A DNA stretch of 64,000 bases. Origin: Mycobacterium sp. 4858 (GTDB taxonomy: Bacteria > Actinomycetota > Actinomycetes > Mycobacteriales > Mycobacteriaceae). The notes under the pieces were generated by a model, which worked only from the letters and a program-made list of their open reading frames with translations, was not told the origin of the DNA and ran no database searches. Below are positions 16,397 to 25,434 of this stretch, one piece after another. Position numbers and translations under genes: made by a program. Location of the stretch: NCBI RefSeq assembly GCF_900240975.1, contig NZ_LT968776.1:2289482-2353481 (forward strand), read 5' to 3'. Position 1 is the first letter of the stretch; every line of letters begins with the position of its first letter.

Positions 16397-17473
16397 TTAA
16401 GCCAATTGGAACGCACTCAGTGGCGCTTCTTCTGGATAGGTTGTCGGTCCGCCGAGGTCGTAGGCAGCGTTAAGGGCGGCGATGAACGCCGGGTCGTGCA
16501 GGGGATCGCTGGGAGTGTCGAGCTTGATGCCTTTGCCCTTGAGGTCGTCGATCATCATGCCGATGGCCCGTTCGATCGTGATGTCGTCGGAGCCGTCCAT
16601 GTTCTTTTTGAGTTCCTCGAAGTCGGAGAACACTTCGGCGGACCAGTGCACCAGGAAACGCAATTCGTCGGTGTGGTGGCGGGAGATGACGTCGTCGCCA
16701 TTCTTCAGAAGCCAGTGGTTCGGGTCGGCCGGGTCGCCGGCGAAGACGGTGTCAAAGGCCAGCCCCGGCGGAATCTGTTGTTCCAGCGGCCCGTTGGCTT
16801 CTCCGCGGTGCACCATCATCTCGTTCTGAACGACCACTCCGCGGTTGTTGATCGGCGGCAAGACCCGGGAGGGGGCCTTGAGTGGGCCGTCGGGCCAATA
16901 GGTGAAGCCAGACCCCTCGTCGAGGGAGAACCAGGTGATGACTTGAGCCATTTTGATGAGGTAGTCGGTGAACAGGCCCGACTTGCCCATCACGCTGCAC
17001 AGCCAGGTGGGGGCGTTCTCGTGGCGTACGCCGCGAAAGCTCGGCGAGTCCAGATGGCCGGGATCGCGGTTGGCGCAGGGGCCGTTGATGTTGAACAGCA
17101 TCATCTCAGGCTTGGCGTACTCGGCGTTCCAGTAGCTCTTGGCGTGCTCGAGGAACGTGGCGTTGTAGAAGCAGTCGTGCAGCTCCGGGTAGAGGACGGC
17201 CCCGTAGTTGGCCAGGTAGCCGCGGAATGTCGGCGTCAGAAAAAGGTCCAGCGACGGAGTGAATCCCTCGGGGAAGGCGCCGCTCATGGTGGCCATCAAC
17301 TCGTCGGCCGACGCGAAGTGCTGGGCGATGATCAGCTTCCACGGACCGTGCGCGTGTACGACATTGAGCAGCCGCTCGCGTTGGTCGGCGGTGTAGACGT
17401 TGTCGATTTCGCGCGGCGGGGCGGCGGGCCGCAAAACGTTGGAAAGCTCCATCCGGCGCTCATCGGTGAGCAT
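16397..17473 (-). CDS. Putative non-haem iron oxygenase-like protein
   Basis: From the ATG at 17473 the product has 358 residues; the frame opens earlier at 17521 but without a better start. It has no recognised family name. It contains DPGHLDSPSF, an HxD pattern, and about 90 residues later VVVQNEMMVHRGEANGP with an isolated His, then ELRFLVHW with an Arg. HxD...H...R is the metal and 2-oxoglutarate signature of phytanoyl-CoA dioxygenase-like enzymes, so an Fe(II)/2OG oxygenase is plausible. It is the last gene of the minus-strand fadE operon, with an operator-like site 70 bp upstream. The assignment is inference from motif spacing only. Confidence 0.5.
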   Translation of the reverse strand: MLTDERRMELSNVLRPAAPPREIDNVYTADQRERLLNVVHAHGPWKLIIAQHFASADELMATMSGAFPEGFTPSLDLFLTPTFRGYLANYGAVLYPELHDCFYNATFLEHAKSYWNAEYAKPEMMLFNINGPCANRDPGHLDSPSFRGVRHENAPTWLCSVMGKSGLFTDYLIKMAQVITWFSLDEGSGFTYWPDGPLKAPSRVLPPINNRGVVVQNEMMVHRGEANGPLEQQIPPGLAFDTVFAGDPADPNHWLLKNGDDVISRHHTDELRFLVHWSAEVFSDFEELKKNMDGSDDITIERAIGMMIDDLKGKGIKLDTPSDPLHDPAFIAALNAAYDLGGPTTYPEEAPLSAFQLA

Positions 17474-17543
17474 CAGCGGTCTCCTTCTGCATGTTTGGAT
17501 TGATGTGATTGTCTCCGGCACCGTCGACGTACGGTCGATGCGT

Positions 17544-17559
17544 GTCCGGTGATCGGGAC
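17544..17559. promoter_or_regulatory. Variant of shared operator upstream of the oxygenase-like gene
   Basis: GTCCGGTGATCGGGAC keeps the outer GTCC and GGAC arms of the shared inverted repeat but is one base shorter (16 instead of 17). It lies 70 bp upstream of the ATG at 17473, in the gap after the esterase gene. Confidence 0.3.
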
Positions 17560-17560
17560 G

Positions 17561-18505
17561 TCAAAATGGGAGCGGATTGGCGAACTTGGCGCCCAATACG
17601 GCGCCGATCTCGGCGATGGCCAGCCGCCCGCGGGCGGTCGCGTCGGGGTACATGAGGAAGCCGTGGTACATGCCCGGATAGCGGACGAGGGTGGTCTGAA
17701 CTTCGGCGTCCCGGAGCCGGACCGCGTATCGCTCACCCCAGTCCCGGATCGGGTCGCAGCCGGCGGTGACCACGATCGCGGGCGGCAGCCCCGAAAGGTC
17801 GGAGGCGTAGGCGGGAACCAGGTACGCCCCCTCGGGCGGCCCGGCGTCTCCGTCGGCAAGTGCGTGCATGTAGTCGATGTCGTCGCGGGTGAGCAGTGGC
17901 GCGTCGGCCAGCGAGGCGACCGACGGGGCCGTCATGTCGCGATCCAGGCCCGGGTACAGCAGCACCTGCGCGCAGATCGCCGGACCGCCGCGGTCACGCG
18001 CGGCCAGTGCAACCGCGGCCGCCAAAGAACCTCCGGCGCTGTCGCCGACCACTGCGAGCCGGCTGGCGTCGACACACAGATCCACGGCTCGGCGCGATAC
18101 CCATTCAGTGGCGGCATAGGCGTCGTCGAACTGCGCCGGTGGTGCCGCTTCGGGGGCCAGGCGGTAGTCGATGGCGACGACGGTGGCCATGGACGCCGAG
18201 GCGAGCGCGCGGGCCAGCGGTTCGAACGAGTGGTTGGATCCCATGACCAGGCCGCCGCCGTGGAAATACACCAGCACGGGTGGGCGGGAATCTGTGGCGG
18301 GACGATAGATTCGCGCGGGTATCTGCCCGGCGGGCCCTGGGAGGGTCGTCTCGGTGATGCTGTCCATCTGTGGCATTGCCTCGGGCAGCGGCGCGGATTC
18401 GATCGCGGCCCGCACCGCGGAGAGGCCGCGTTGGCGCATCGGCGGGATGGTACCGAACGATGCTACTCGGGCGGCGGCGTCGGGATCCAGCGGAGGAGTG
18501 GGCAC
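17561..18505 (-). CDS. Alpha/beta hydrolase, hormone-sensitive lipase type
   Basis: The GTG at 18505 lies one base after the stop of the upstream SDR, which supports it over the longer frame from 18604. The 314-residue protein has the oxyanion motif YFHGGGLVMG, the nucleophile elbow GDSAGGSL, Asp in VVTAGCDPIRD and His in YPGMYHGF: a complete HSL-type triad. It would hydrolyse an ester or lactone. In this operon it could open a lactone made by one of the Baeyer-Villiger enzymes, which is inference. Confidence 0.85.
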   Translation of the reverse strand: MPTPPLDPDAAARVASFGTIPPMRQRGLSAVRAAIESAPLPEAMPQMDSITETTLPGPAGQIPARIYRPATDSRPPVLVYFHGGGLVMGSNHSFEPLARALASASMATVVAIDYRLAPEAAPPAQFDDAYAATEWVSRRAVDLCVDASRLAVVGDSAGGSLAAAVALAARDRGGPAICAQVLLYPGLDRDMTAPSVASLADAPLLTRDDIDYMHALADGDAGPPEGAYLVPAYASDLSGLPPAIVVTAGCDPIRDWGERYAVRLRDAEVQTTLVRYPGMYHGFLMYPDATARGRLAIAEIGAVLGAKFANPLPF

Positions 18506-18506
18506 G

Positions 18507-19379
18507 CTAATGCCGCGCGGGGTCGAACCGGCGCTCGGTCCGCAATACCGGAGCATGTTGGGACGCAAGGATGTTGGCGCGCTCTTGCATCGCCGACCGA
18601 ACATAGTCGGGGTGGGTGAGCAGATAGAAGCCGCCTTGAGCGGCTTGCTCGAAAACCACCGCGGCAGCTGTCAGCGGGTCCATCGCGTCGGCCTTCAGGT
18701 CGAGCATGGCCGTACGGTGCGCCTCCGCGGCCGCAACGTCGGTGGCCTCAGTGGAGTCGACGCCGCCGGCTGATTCGAAAATGTTGGACAGGACCGGGCC
18801 GGGCAGCACGGCCTGGACGTGAATGTGGTGGTCGTGCCCGCTGGACTGTAGTTCTAGGTTGAGACACTCGGTCATCGCCAGTACGGCGTGCTTGCTCACG
18901 ATGTAGGGCGTTTGCAAGGGCATCGCGACGACCCCACCGACCGACGACACATTCCACACCCACGCCTGCTCTGGGGTGGCCATCATTGGCGGCAGGAATG
19001 CGCGGATGCCGTAGAAGACCCCGCTGATGTTGATATCGACGATCCGCTGCCAATTGGCTACCGGGGTGTCCCACAGGTAGCCGAACTGTTCAATTCCGGC
19101 GTTGTTCACCAGCAATCGCACCGGACCGACGTCACGGATGGTCGTGTTGGCAAGCTCTTGCACGGCGACGGGATCGCGTACGTCACACACCATGTCGACC
19201 GCGGTGCTCCCCGTGGCGGTGAGCTCCTCGCGCAGGGCGGCGATGCTGTGCGCATCGACATCGGCGAGCACCACGGTCATGCCCAATGTGCTGGCGTAGC
19301 GGGCCATGCCGGCGCCGATCCCGGAGCCGGCGCCGGTGATGACGGCAACCCCGCCAGAGAAGAGCTCTTCAACGGTCAT
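18507..19379 (-). CDS. Short-chain dehydrogenase/reductase
   Basis: This 290-residue SDR has GAGSGIGAG near residue 16, NNAGIEQFG, Ser in NVSSVGG and the YIVSK catalytic pair. It is longer than the classical family at the C-terminus. Its start overlaps the NTF2-like gene stop (ATGA) and its stop is 1 bp from the esterase start, placing it firmly in the operon. It probably oxidises a hydroxyl on the pathway substrate; which one cannot be told. Confidence 0.85.
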   Translation of the reverse strand: MTVEELFSGGVAVITGAGSGIGAGMARYASTLGMTVVLADVDAHSIAALREELTATGSTAVDMVCDVRDPVAVQELANTTIRDVGPVRLLVNNAGIEQFGYLWDTPVANWQRIVDINISGVFYGIRAFLPPMMATPEQAWVWNVSSVGGVVAMPLQTPYIVSKHAVLAMTECLNLELQSSGHDHHIHVQAVLPGPVLSNIFESAGGVDSTEATDVAAAEAHRTAMLDLKADAMDPLTAAAVVFEQAAQGGFYLLTHPDYVRSAMQERANILASQHAPVLRTERRFDPARH

Positions 19380-19861
19380 GGTTGCGACGCGGTGGCAGTG
19401 CCGCTGTGCAGTTCGGATAGCAGCACGGAGTTGGTGGCATCCAGCACGACGTCCATATCGGTGAACTCCAGCCCATTGGGGCCGCGGCGCACGCCGACGT
19501 TGACCACTCCGCTGGACACCGCGAACGGCACGAAGTTGGCGATCTGGTTGACGAAGATGTAAAAGCGGGCGCGGGTTACGCCGCTATCGGTGCCGGTGCG
19601 GTGCACGTTGGTCGCGTGGTGACGCAGCGGGTAGGGGCTTTGCTGGCGATGCTCGGATAGCCACTCGATAACCGCGTCACGACCGTCGAGTTCGGGCGAC
19701 ATCAGCTCCTCGAAAGGACTGGCGCCACTGTCGCTTCGGGTCAGGTAGTGCACATCGTGGGCGTAGCTGGCGGCCAGCTCGTCATAGTTGGCTTCGTCGT
19801 AGTGGTACCAGAAGGCGGCGATGAACTCCTGCAGTTCCGACAGCGTGATGTCGTTGCTCAT
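19376..19861 (-). CDS. SnoaL/NTF2-like protein
   Basis: The ATG at 19861 starts a 161-residue protein with the typical opening LQEFIAAFWYHYDEANYDELAASYAHDV, a cone-shaped alpha+beta NTF2-like fold. Members act as ketosteroid isomerases, dehydratases, cyclases or small subunits of ring-hydroxylating dioxygenases. The central segment carries an RHHATNVH motif. A steroid isomerase or hydratase role fits the cluster but the catalytic residues are not identified. It overlaps the following SDR by 4 bp. Confidence 0.8.
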   Translation of the reverse strand: MSNDITLSELQEFIAAFWYHYDEANYDELAASYAHDVHYLTRSDSGASPFEELMSPELDGRDAVIEWLSEHRQQSPYPLRHHATNVHRTGTDSGVTRARFYIFVNQIANFVPFAVSSGVVNVGVRRGPNGLEFTDMDVVLDATNSVLLSELHSGTATASQP

Positions 19862-19930
19862 GCCCACAGTCAATCCCGGCTGTGTCCCCGCTAACACCCC
19901 GACGCCCGTTGAGTGGAACACCGTCGTTGC

Positions 19931-20968
19931 TCAGCCGCTGATCAGGCTCCATAACCCGGCGGCTCCCGCCCCAAGCGCGGCCGACGTGACCTCTTCGTCC
20001 CAATACTGCACGGAGCCGAACTCTCCGCGCCACACCAGGGCAGGCCGGGTGAACTCGTGTAGCCGGTGCTCGCGCGTGGTGCCGATCGCGCCGTGAACCT
20101 GGTGAGCGTTACGCACCACCACGGAGGCGGCGTGGCCCACACACGAACGTGCCACTGCGACAAGGAAGGCGAGGTTGGACGCCGACCACGCGCTGATGAC
20201 CGCCGCCGTCAGCGCCGCCTCGGTGGCCGACCGCGCCAGGGCGGCTTGCGCGGCGATGTCGGCGATCATGCTCTGCACGGCCTGAAAGCGCGAAAGGGGC
20301 CGACCGAACTGGACGCGTGAGCTCGCGTGCTCGATCGAAAGCTCGAGAATCTGGTCCAGCGCGGCACACACTTGCACCGCGCGCACCAAGGCCGATTTCA
20401 GCCGCAGCTGGTCGACCACACTCGCCTCGAGGGGAACACCGCACAAGCCGGCGGGGTCGGCGACGACGATGTCCCGCGGCTCGCCAATCATATTGGCGCC
20501 GGGCGTGATATCCAGCGACTCAACATTGACATCGGCGGCCTGATACTCGCCGCCCCGCTGCCAGATGACCACGATCTGTTGGGCGCGAGACGCCCAGGGC
20601 ACCCCCCTCGCGGCGCCCTGGGCATCGAGCAGGCACACGGTCCGCACCGCATCGTCGCACGGTGATCCGATAGCCTCCAGCAGCCAGCACGCCAATAAAT
20701 CGTGCTCGGCCAATGGGATTCGCGCGCCGTGCTGAACAGCGACGGTGAGCAGCTCGGCCGCTTCATGCCAGCCGGCGCCGCTGCCACCCGAGTGTTCGGG
20801 GCCAGTCAGGCGCACCAGCCCGAGCTCGTCAAGCTGGTGCCATAGCTGGGCGTCACGATCCCCAGTGGCGGCGGATGACTGCGCTGTGCGGTACGCGCCG
20901 AACACCGCGCGCATCATGTCGATCAGGGCCGGGTCCACCGGGGTCGCGTCGATCGGTGAGGTTGTCAA
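19931..20968 (-). CDS. Acyl-CoA dehydrogenase, subunit of a FadE pair
   Basis: This 345-residue acyl-CoA dehydrogenase fold begins at a TTG that overlaps the stop of the other FadE gene (TTGA). SSRVQFGRPLSRFQAVQ is the conserved C-terminal helix motif, and HQVHGAIGTTREHRLHEF follows it. The N-terminal part is short and lacks the usual FAD-threonine segment, as in the smaller partner of heterotetrameric steroid dehydrogenases such as ChsE1-ChsE2. The pair probably introduces a 2,3 double bond in a steroid side-chain CoA ester. The lack of spacing from its partner supports an obligate complex. Confidence 0.85.
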   Translation of the reverse strand: MTTSPIDATPVDPALIDMMRAVFGAYRTAQSSAATGDRDAQLWHQLDELGLVRLTGPEHSGGSGAGWHEAAELLTVAVQHGARIPLAEHDLLACWLLEAIGSPCDDAVRTVCLLDAQGAARGVPWASRAQQIVVIWQRGGEYQAADVNVESLDITPGANMIGEPRDIVVADPAGLCGVPLEASVVDQLRLKSALVRAVQVCAALDQILELSIEHASSRVQFGRPLSRFQAVQSMIADIAAQAALARSATEAALTAAVISAWSASNLAFLVAVARSCVGHAASVVVRNAHQVHGAIGTTREHRLHEFTRPALVWRGEFGSVQYWDEEVTSAALGAGAAGLWSLISG

Positions 20969-22101
20969 CGGATCCCCAATCCGCGGGCAATCACGCCCCG
21001 CAACACCTCGTTGGTTCCCCCACGCAGGGTAAAGCCGGGGCGCTGGTCCACCGCGGCGGTTATCAGCTCCGAGGATGCCGCATCGACGCCGCCATGCCGC
21101 TCAGCGAGGTCGGCGACGTCACCCTCGACGGTGGTACCCAGCACCTTGACCACCGCCGCGGCCACGTCAGCGGAGTCGCGGCGCTCCAGGGCGCCGGCGA
21201 CTGCGGTCGACATCTGGTGCAGGCCGGCGACGCGGGCCACCAGACGCCCGAGGCTCTCGTCTCGCGAGATGCATCGGGTCGCCATGTTGGCGGTGGTCGC
21301 TGTGAGCAGAACGAAAGTGGAAAGGAAGCGTTCGGGTCCGCTGCGCTCAAAACTCAACTCAGACGTCACCTGCGCCCAGCCGGCGCCGATGTCACCGAAC
21401 ACCATGGCATCGGGCACGAACGCCTGGTCGAGGATCACCTCGTTGAAGTGGTGTGCTCCGTTCATCGAAATGATCGGACGGACCTGCACCCCCGAACCGC
21501 GCAGGTCGACGATGAACTGGCTGAGCCCAGCATGGCGCTGATCTGGATCCGCCGGCGCAGTGCGGGCAAGCACGATGAACGCGTGGGCGCGGTGTGCGCC
21601 CGACGTCCAAACCTTCGTGCCCGATAGCGACCAACCGCCCTGCACACGCACGGCGCGGGTACGCACACTGGCCAGATCAGAACCGGAATCGGGCTCGCTC
21701 ATACCGATGGCGAAGAAGCAGTCGCCGCGCACGATCCGCGGCAAGAATTGCGACTTCTGCAGTTCGGTGCCGTATTTCAGCAGCGAAGGCACGATCTGAC
21801 GGTCGGCGATCCAGTGCGCGGCGACCGGTGCGCCGGCGGCCAGCAGCTCCTCGGTAACCGCGAACCGTTCCAGAAATGAGCGCCCATGTCCGCCGTACGC
21901 GACGGGCACCGTCATACCGATCCAGCCACGCGCCGCCAGGGCGGCAGTGAAAGTCTCGTCCCACCCCGTGAGCCAGGCGTCAACCGACGGGGTGAAGGCG
22001 CCCGCGGCGCGTTGGTCGGCGAGAAACTGGCGGACCTCCGCGCGTAGCGCCTGGGTCGATGGGTCGACGGCGGCCGGTGGCACCATCCGGGGCAGCGCCA
22101 T
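20965..22101 (-). CDS. Acyl-CoA dehydrogenase, second subunit of a FadE pair
   Basis: The ATG at 22101 overlaps the enoyl-CoA hydratase stop (ATGA). The 378-residue protein has the acyl-CoA dehydrogenase middle domain with FAIGMSEPDSGSDLASVRT and the SGTKVWTSGAHRA strand that contact FAD, and a C-terminal domain ending LRGGTNEVLRGVIARGLG. It is the FAD-contacting member of a tandem pair; mycobacterial steroid-type dehydrogenases work as alpha2beta2 complexes encoded by such neighbours. The substrate is likely a bulky CoA ester. Confidence 0.88.
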   Translation of the reverse strand: MALPRMVPPAAVDPSTQALRAEVRQFLADQRAAGAFTPSVDAWLTGWDETFTAALAARGWIGMTVPVAYGGHGRSFLERFAVTEELLAAGAPVAAHWIADRQIVPSLLKYGTELQKSQFLPRIVRGDCFFAIGMSEPDSGSDLASVRTRAVRVQGGWSLSGTKVWTSGAHRAHAFIVLARTAPADPDQRHAGLSQFIVDLRGSGVQVRPIISMNGAHHFNEVILDQAFVPDAMVFGDIGAGWAQVTSELSFERSGPERFLSTFVLLTATTANMATRCISRDESLGRLVARVAGLHQMSTAVAGALERRDSADVAAAVVKVLGTTVEGDVADLAERHGGVDAASSELITAAVDQRPGFTLRGGTNEVLRGVIARGLGIR

Positions 22102-22877
22102 CAGGTCGTCTTCCACTTGGCGATACGCCGTTCATGTTCGGGGTCGCGGTGTGCCAGCGGCTGCATGGCCGCGGCCATCCCCAGCGTGGTTTCCAGCGAC
22201 GCCGTCTGCGATTCCCGCAGCAGCCGTTTGGCCATCCGCAGCGCGTGCGCAGGGTTGGCAGCGATGCGCTCGGCCAACGCGTGCGCGTGGGAGAGCAGGT
22301 CGTCGTGTGGCACCACCCGGCTGACCATGCCCCACTGCAGGGCGGTCGCAGCATCGATGCGGTCACCGGTGAAGGTCATCTCGGCGGCGCGCTCGTAGCC
22401 CACCGCCCGCGGCAGAAACCAGGTGCCCCCGTCGCCCGGGATCAGGCCGAGCTGTACGAAGCTCTCGGCGAAGGACGCCCGCTCAGAAGCCACTCGGATG
22501 TCGCACATCATCGCCAGATCGCAACCGGCGCCGATGGCCGGCCCATTGACCGCTGCGATCAGCGGAACCTCGAGTCGGGCCAGTGCCCGCGGAATCCGTT
22601 GGATGCCGTCGATGTAGGCGTACCGTTGGGCCCGAGCGTCCAAGCCGAACATGCCGTCTCGGTCGGCCATCTCTTTGACGTTGCCGCCGGCGGAGAAGAT
22701 TTTGCCGCGCCCGGTGAGGATCACCGCCCGAATATCGGTGTCGGCGTTGGCATTATCGACTGCGGCATCGAACGCGGAGATGAACGCTTTGTCGGTGATC
22801 GCGTTGCCGAGGTGCGGCAGGTCGATCGTCCATACCTGCATGGGTCCGCTGGTCGCGATATCGAGAGGCCCGCTCAT
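22101..22877 (-). CDS. Enoyl-CoA hydratase/isomerase family protein
   Basis: This 258-residue crotonase has the oxyanion-hole segments GKIFSAGGNVKEM and NGPAIGAGCDLAMMCD, and one acidic catalytic residue in FAESFVQLGLIPGDGG, where Asp replaces the more usual Ala-Gly after PG. It would hydrate the product of the adjacent FadE pair. It overlaps genes on both sides by 4 bp (ATGA), tying it to the same operon. Confidence 0.9.
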   Translation of the reverse strand: MSGPLDIATSGPMQVWTIDLPHLGNAITDKAFISAFDAAVDNANADTDIRAVILTGRGKIFSAGGNVKEMADRDGMFGLDARAQRYAYIDGIQRIPRALARLEVPLIAAVNGPAIGAGCDLAMMCDIRVASERASFAESFVQLGLIPGDGGTWFLPRAVGYERAAEMTFTGDRIDAATALQWGMVSRVVPHDDLLSHAHALAERIAANPAHALRMAKRLLRESQTASLETTLGMAAAMQPLAHRDPEHERRIAKWKTT

Positions 22878-24292
22878 GCCGGCAGCTGCAGGGACTTGGT
22901 CTGCAAGTACTCTTCGAATCCGGCGCGGCCGAGTTCACGTCCGATGCCGGATTTCTTGTAGCCGCCGAACGGTGCCACCGGGTTGTACTTGCCGCCGTTG
23001 ATGTCGAGCTGGCCGGTCTGCACGCCGCGCGCGAAGGCGATGGCCCGGTCGGTGTCGGCCGCCCACACCGCGCCCGAGAGGCCGTATGGGGTGCCGTTGG
23101 CGATGCGCAGGGCGTCGGTCTCGTCGGTAAATGGGATGACCGCCAGGACGGGACCGAAGACCTCTTCTTGGCCGAGTTCGGAATCCGGGTCGACGTCGGC
23201 GAACACCGTGGGTGCGACGTAGTAGCCGACCGCGCGGATCGGCTCGGCGCCCCCGGTGAGCAGGCGCGCACCGTCGCGTTGGGCGCGTTCGATGAAACCC
23301 CGCACGGTTTCGAACTGGCCCGCCGAAGCCGAGGGTCCGATTCGGGTCGCCGGGTCGAGCGGATCGCCCACGGTGGATTTCGACACGGCGGCCTCGATCA
23401 GTTCCAGGGCCTCGCCGTAGCGGGGCTGGGGCACGAGCATTCGTGTCCACGCCATGCAGGTCTGGCCGCCGTTGAGGAAGGCGTTGCCGACTCCGACCTT
23501 GACCGCGGTCTCCAGGTCGGCGCCGTCGAGGATGACGTTGGCTGACTTGCCGCCAAGTTCAAGTGCGACCTTCTTCACCGAGCGCCCGGCCAACTCCCCG
23601 ACGCGGGCTCCGACGCCCGTGGAACCGGTGAACGAGACGAAGTCGATTTCGGGATGGGCGGCGATGCGCTCGCCGATCAGCGCTCCGCGCCCCGAAACCA
23701 GGTTCACCACACCGGCGGGCAGACCGGCCTCCTCGAGGGCCTCGACGAACTCGAACACCGACAGCGGTGCTTCATTGCTGGGTTTGAGAACGACCGTGCA
23801 ACCGGCCGCGATCGCCGGGACCACCTTGGCGACCACCTGATACAGCGGATAGTTCCACGGGGTGATTGCGCCGACCACGCCATAGGGTTCGCGCAGGATC
23901 AGCGAGTTCCCCACTCGTTCTTCGAATTCGAAACCATCAAGGACGGCAGCGAAGCCGCGGGCCACCGCCAGCGGGACCTGCGTCTGCACGGTCTGCGCGA
24001 TGCGCCCCGGCGCACCCATTCCCCGGGTGATCGTCTCGGCGATGCCCGGCAGACGCTTTCCCAGGGCGGCGACCCCCGCCGCGACGCGCTGGCGGCGCTC
24101 GGCGACACTGATCAGCGGGTCAAAGGCGCGCCGTGCTGCGGAAACCGCCGCATCGACGTCGGCTTCGGTGCCTGCCGGAACCGTGCCGATGACCTGTTCT
24201 GTCGAGGGGTCGATCACCTCGATGAGGTCCCTGCCGGCCGGCGTGATCCACTCGCCGCCGATGAACAATGTCTTCCTGGCGTAGTCATGCAT
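22874..24292 (-). CDS. Aldehyde dehydrogenase
   Basis: This 472-residue NAD(P)-dependent aldehyde dehydrogenase has Asn147 (PWNYPL), the base Glu245 (LELGGKSAN) and nucleophile Cys279 (GGQTCM), plus the EEVFGPVL segment. It oxidises an aldehyde to an acid. It lies 23 bp after an alcohol dehydrogenase gene and upstream of the beta-oxidation genes, so the two probably convert a terminal alcohol to an acid for CoA activation. Confidence 0.92.
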   Translation of the reverse strand: MHDYARKTLFIGGEWITPAGRDLIEVIDPSTEQVIGTVPAGTEADVDAAVSAARRAFDPLISVAERRQRVAAGVAALGKRLPGIAETITRGMGAPGRIAQTVQTQVPLAVARGFAAVLDGFEFEERVGNSLILREPYGVVGAITPWNYPLYQVVAKVVPAIAAGCTVVLKPSNEAPLSVFEFVEALEEAGLPAGVVNLVSGRGALIGERIAAHPEIDFVSFTGSTGVGARVGELAGRSVKKVALELGGKSANVILDGADLETAVKVGVGNAFLNGGQTCMAWTRMLVPQPRYGEALELIEAAVSKSTVGDPLDPATRIGPSASAGQFETVRGFIERAQRDGARLLTGGAEPIRAVGYYVAPTVFADVDPDSELGQEEVFGPVLAVIPFTDETDALRIANGTPYGLSGAVWAADTDRAIAFARGVQTGQLDINGGKYNPVAPFGGYKKSGIGRELGRAGFEEYLQTKSLQLPA

Positions 24293-24315
24293 TGGTTGTG
24301 GTCTGCTTTCTGTCG

Positions 24316-25422
24316 TTAGGGCACGATGCTCGCGCGAACGTCGCGCTTGCTCTCGGCCGCGGCGAAGGCGTCGTTGATGTGGTCGAGTGGGTAACAGGCC
24401 GCGGCCAGTCGGTGCAACGGCAGCCTGGCCTGATGCTGTTCGAGAAACGTCAGCGCCCGCGACAACACGATGGGGTCGTACAACGAGACGCCGACCATCA
24501 TCTTGTTGCCGAAGACAAAACGGGACGGGTCGAATTCGAGGGTCTTGCCAATGTTGATGTTTCCGATCTCCACGTAGCGGCCGAACTGGCCGAGCATCTT
24601 GAGGCCTTCGTCGATGGCCGAGGGGTGGCCGACCACCTCGACCACGACATCGGCGCCCTGGCCGTCAGTCAGTTGTCGCACGAGCTTGGTCCGGTCTTTG
24701 ACCGTCGCAACGTCGTTGATGTCGACGACCGTGTCGGCGCCGAAGGCGGTCGCCAGCTCTAGGCGCTCGGCCACACCGTCGATGGCGATCACGTGGGCAG
24801 CCCCGCGCGCTTTTGCCACCGCCACTGCATACAGGCCCAGCGCCCCCGCACCCTGCACCACCACCGATTCGCCGAGCTGCAAGTCGACACGCTCCAGACC
24901 GTAGATGACCTGTGACAGAGCGCAATTCGCGCCCGCGGCGATGTCATCGGATACCGAATCGGGCACCGTGTAGACCACCGCCCCGGCGGGCAGCAGGAAG
25001 TAGTCGGCGTAGCCGCCCACGAAATAGGGTGGCTCGTCGGCGCGGCCGAGCATGGCCATCGTCAGCTTCAGACAGGCGTTGCGCCTGCCCGCCAGGCAGT
25101 TTCGGCACGTGTGACACGAGAAGAAGTAGGGAAAGACCACTCGCGTGCCCACCGTCAGCGGCGCGCCATCGGAATCGGTGGTGACCCCAGCGCCGAGCGC
25201 TTCGATCGCGCCGACCATTTCATGGCCCAACACGGTGGGTAGTTGACCTCCCAGGCCGCCGGTGGCGAACGTGCCGTGCCAGGCATGGAGGTCAGAGCCG
25301 CAGATGTTGGCGCGACTCACTTTGATCAGGATCTGACCAGGCCCCACCTCCGGAAGGCTCACCGTTTCGATGTCGAACGGCTTACGGGGTTCGTCGAATC
25401 GCGCGATTCGGCCTTTAAACAC
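24316..25422 (-). CDS. Zinc-dependent alcohol dehydrogenase
   Basis: This 368-residue medium-chain dehydrogenase starts at GTG. It has the catalytic-zinc CGSDLHAWHG and GHEMVGAIEALG motifs, the structural-zinc cluster CHTCRNCLAGRRNAC, and a nucleotide-binding VQGAGALGLYA. It lies 12 bp after the acyl-CoA ligase gene and 23 bp before the aldehyde dehydrogenase gene. It likely oxidises a primary or secondary alcohol of the pathway. Confidence 0.92.
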   Translation of the reverse strand: MFKGRIARFDEPRKPFDIETVSLPEVGPGQILIKVSRANICGSDLHAWHGTFATGGLGGQLPTVLGHEMVGAIEALGAGVTTDSDGAPLTVGTRVVFPYFFSCHTCRNCLAGRRNACLKLTMAMLGRADEPPYFVGGYADYFLLPAGAVVYTVPDSVSDDIAAGANCALSQVIYGLERVDLQLGESVVVQGAGALGLYAVAVAKARGAAHVIAIDGVAERLELATAFGADTVVDINDVATVKDRTKLVRQLTDGQGADVVVEVVGHPSAIDEGLKMLGQFGRYVEIGNINIGKTLEFDPSRFVFGNKMMVGVSLYDPIVLSRALTFLEQHQARLPLHRLAAACYPLDHINDAFAAAESKRDVRASIVP

Positions 25423-25434
25423 AGAGCGGTCCCT

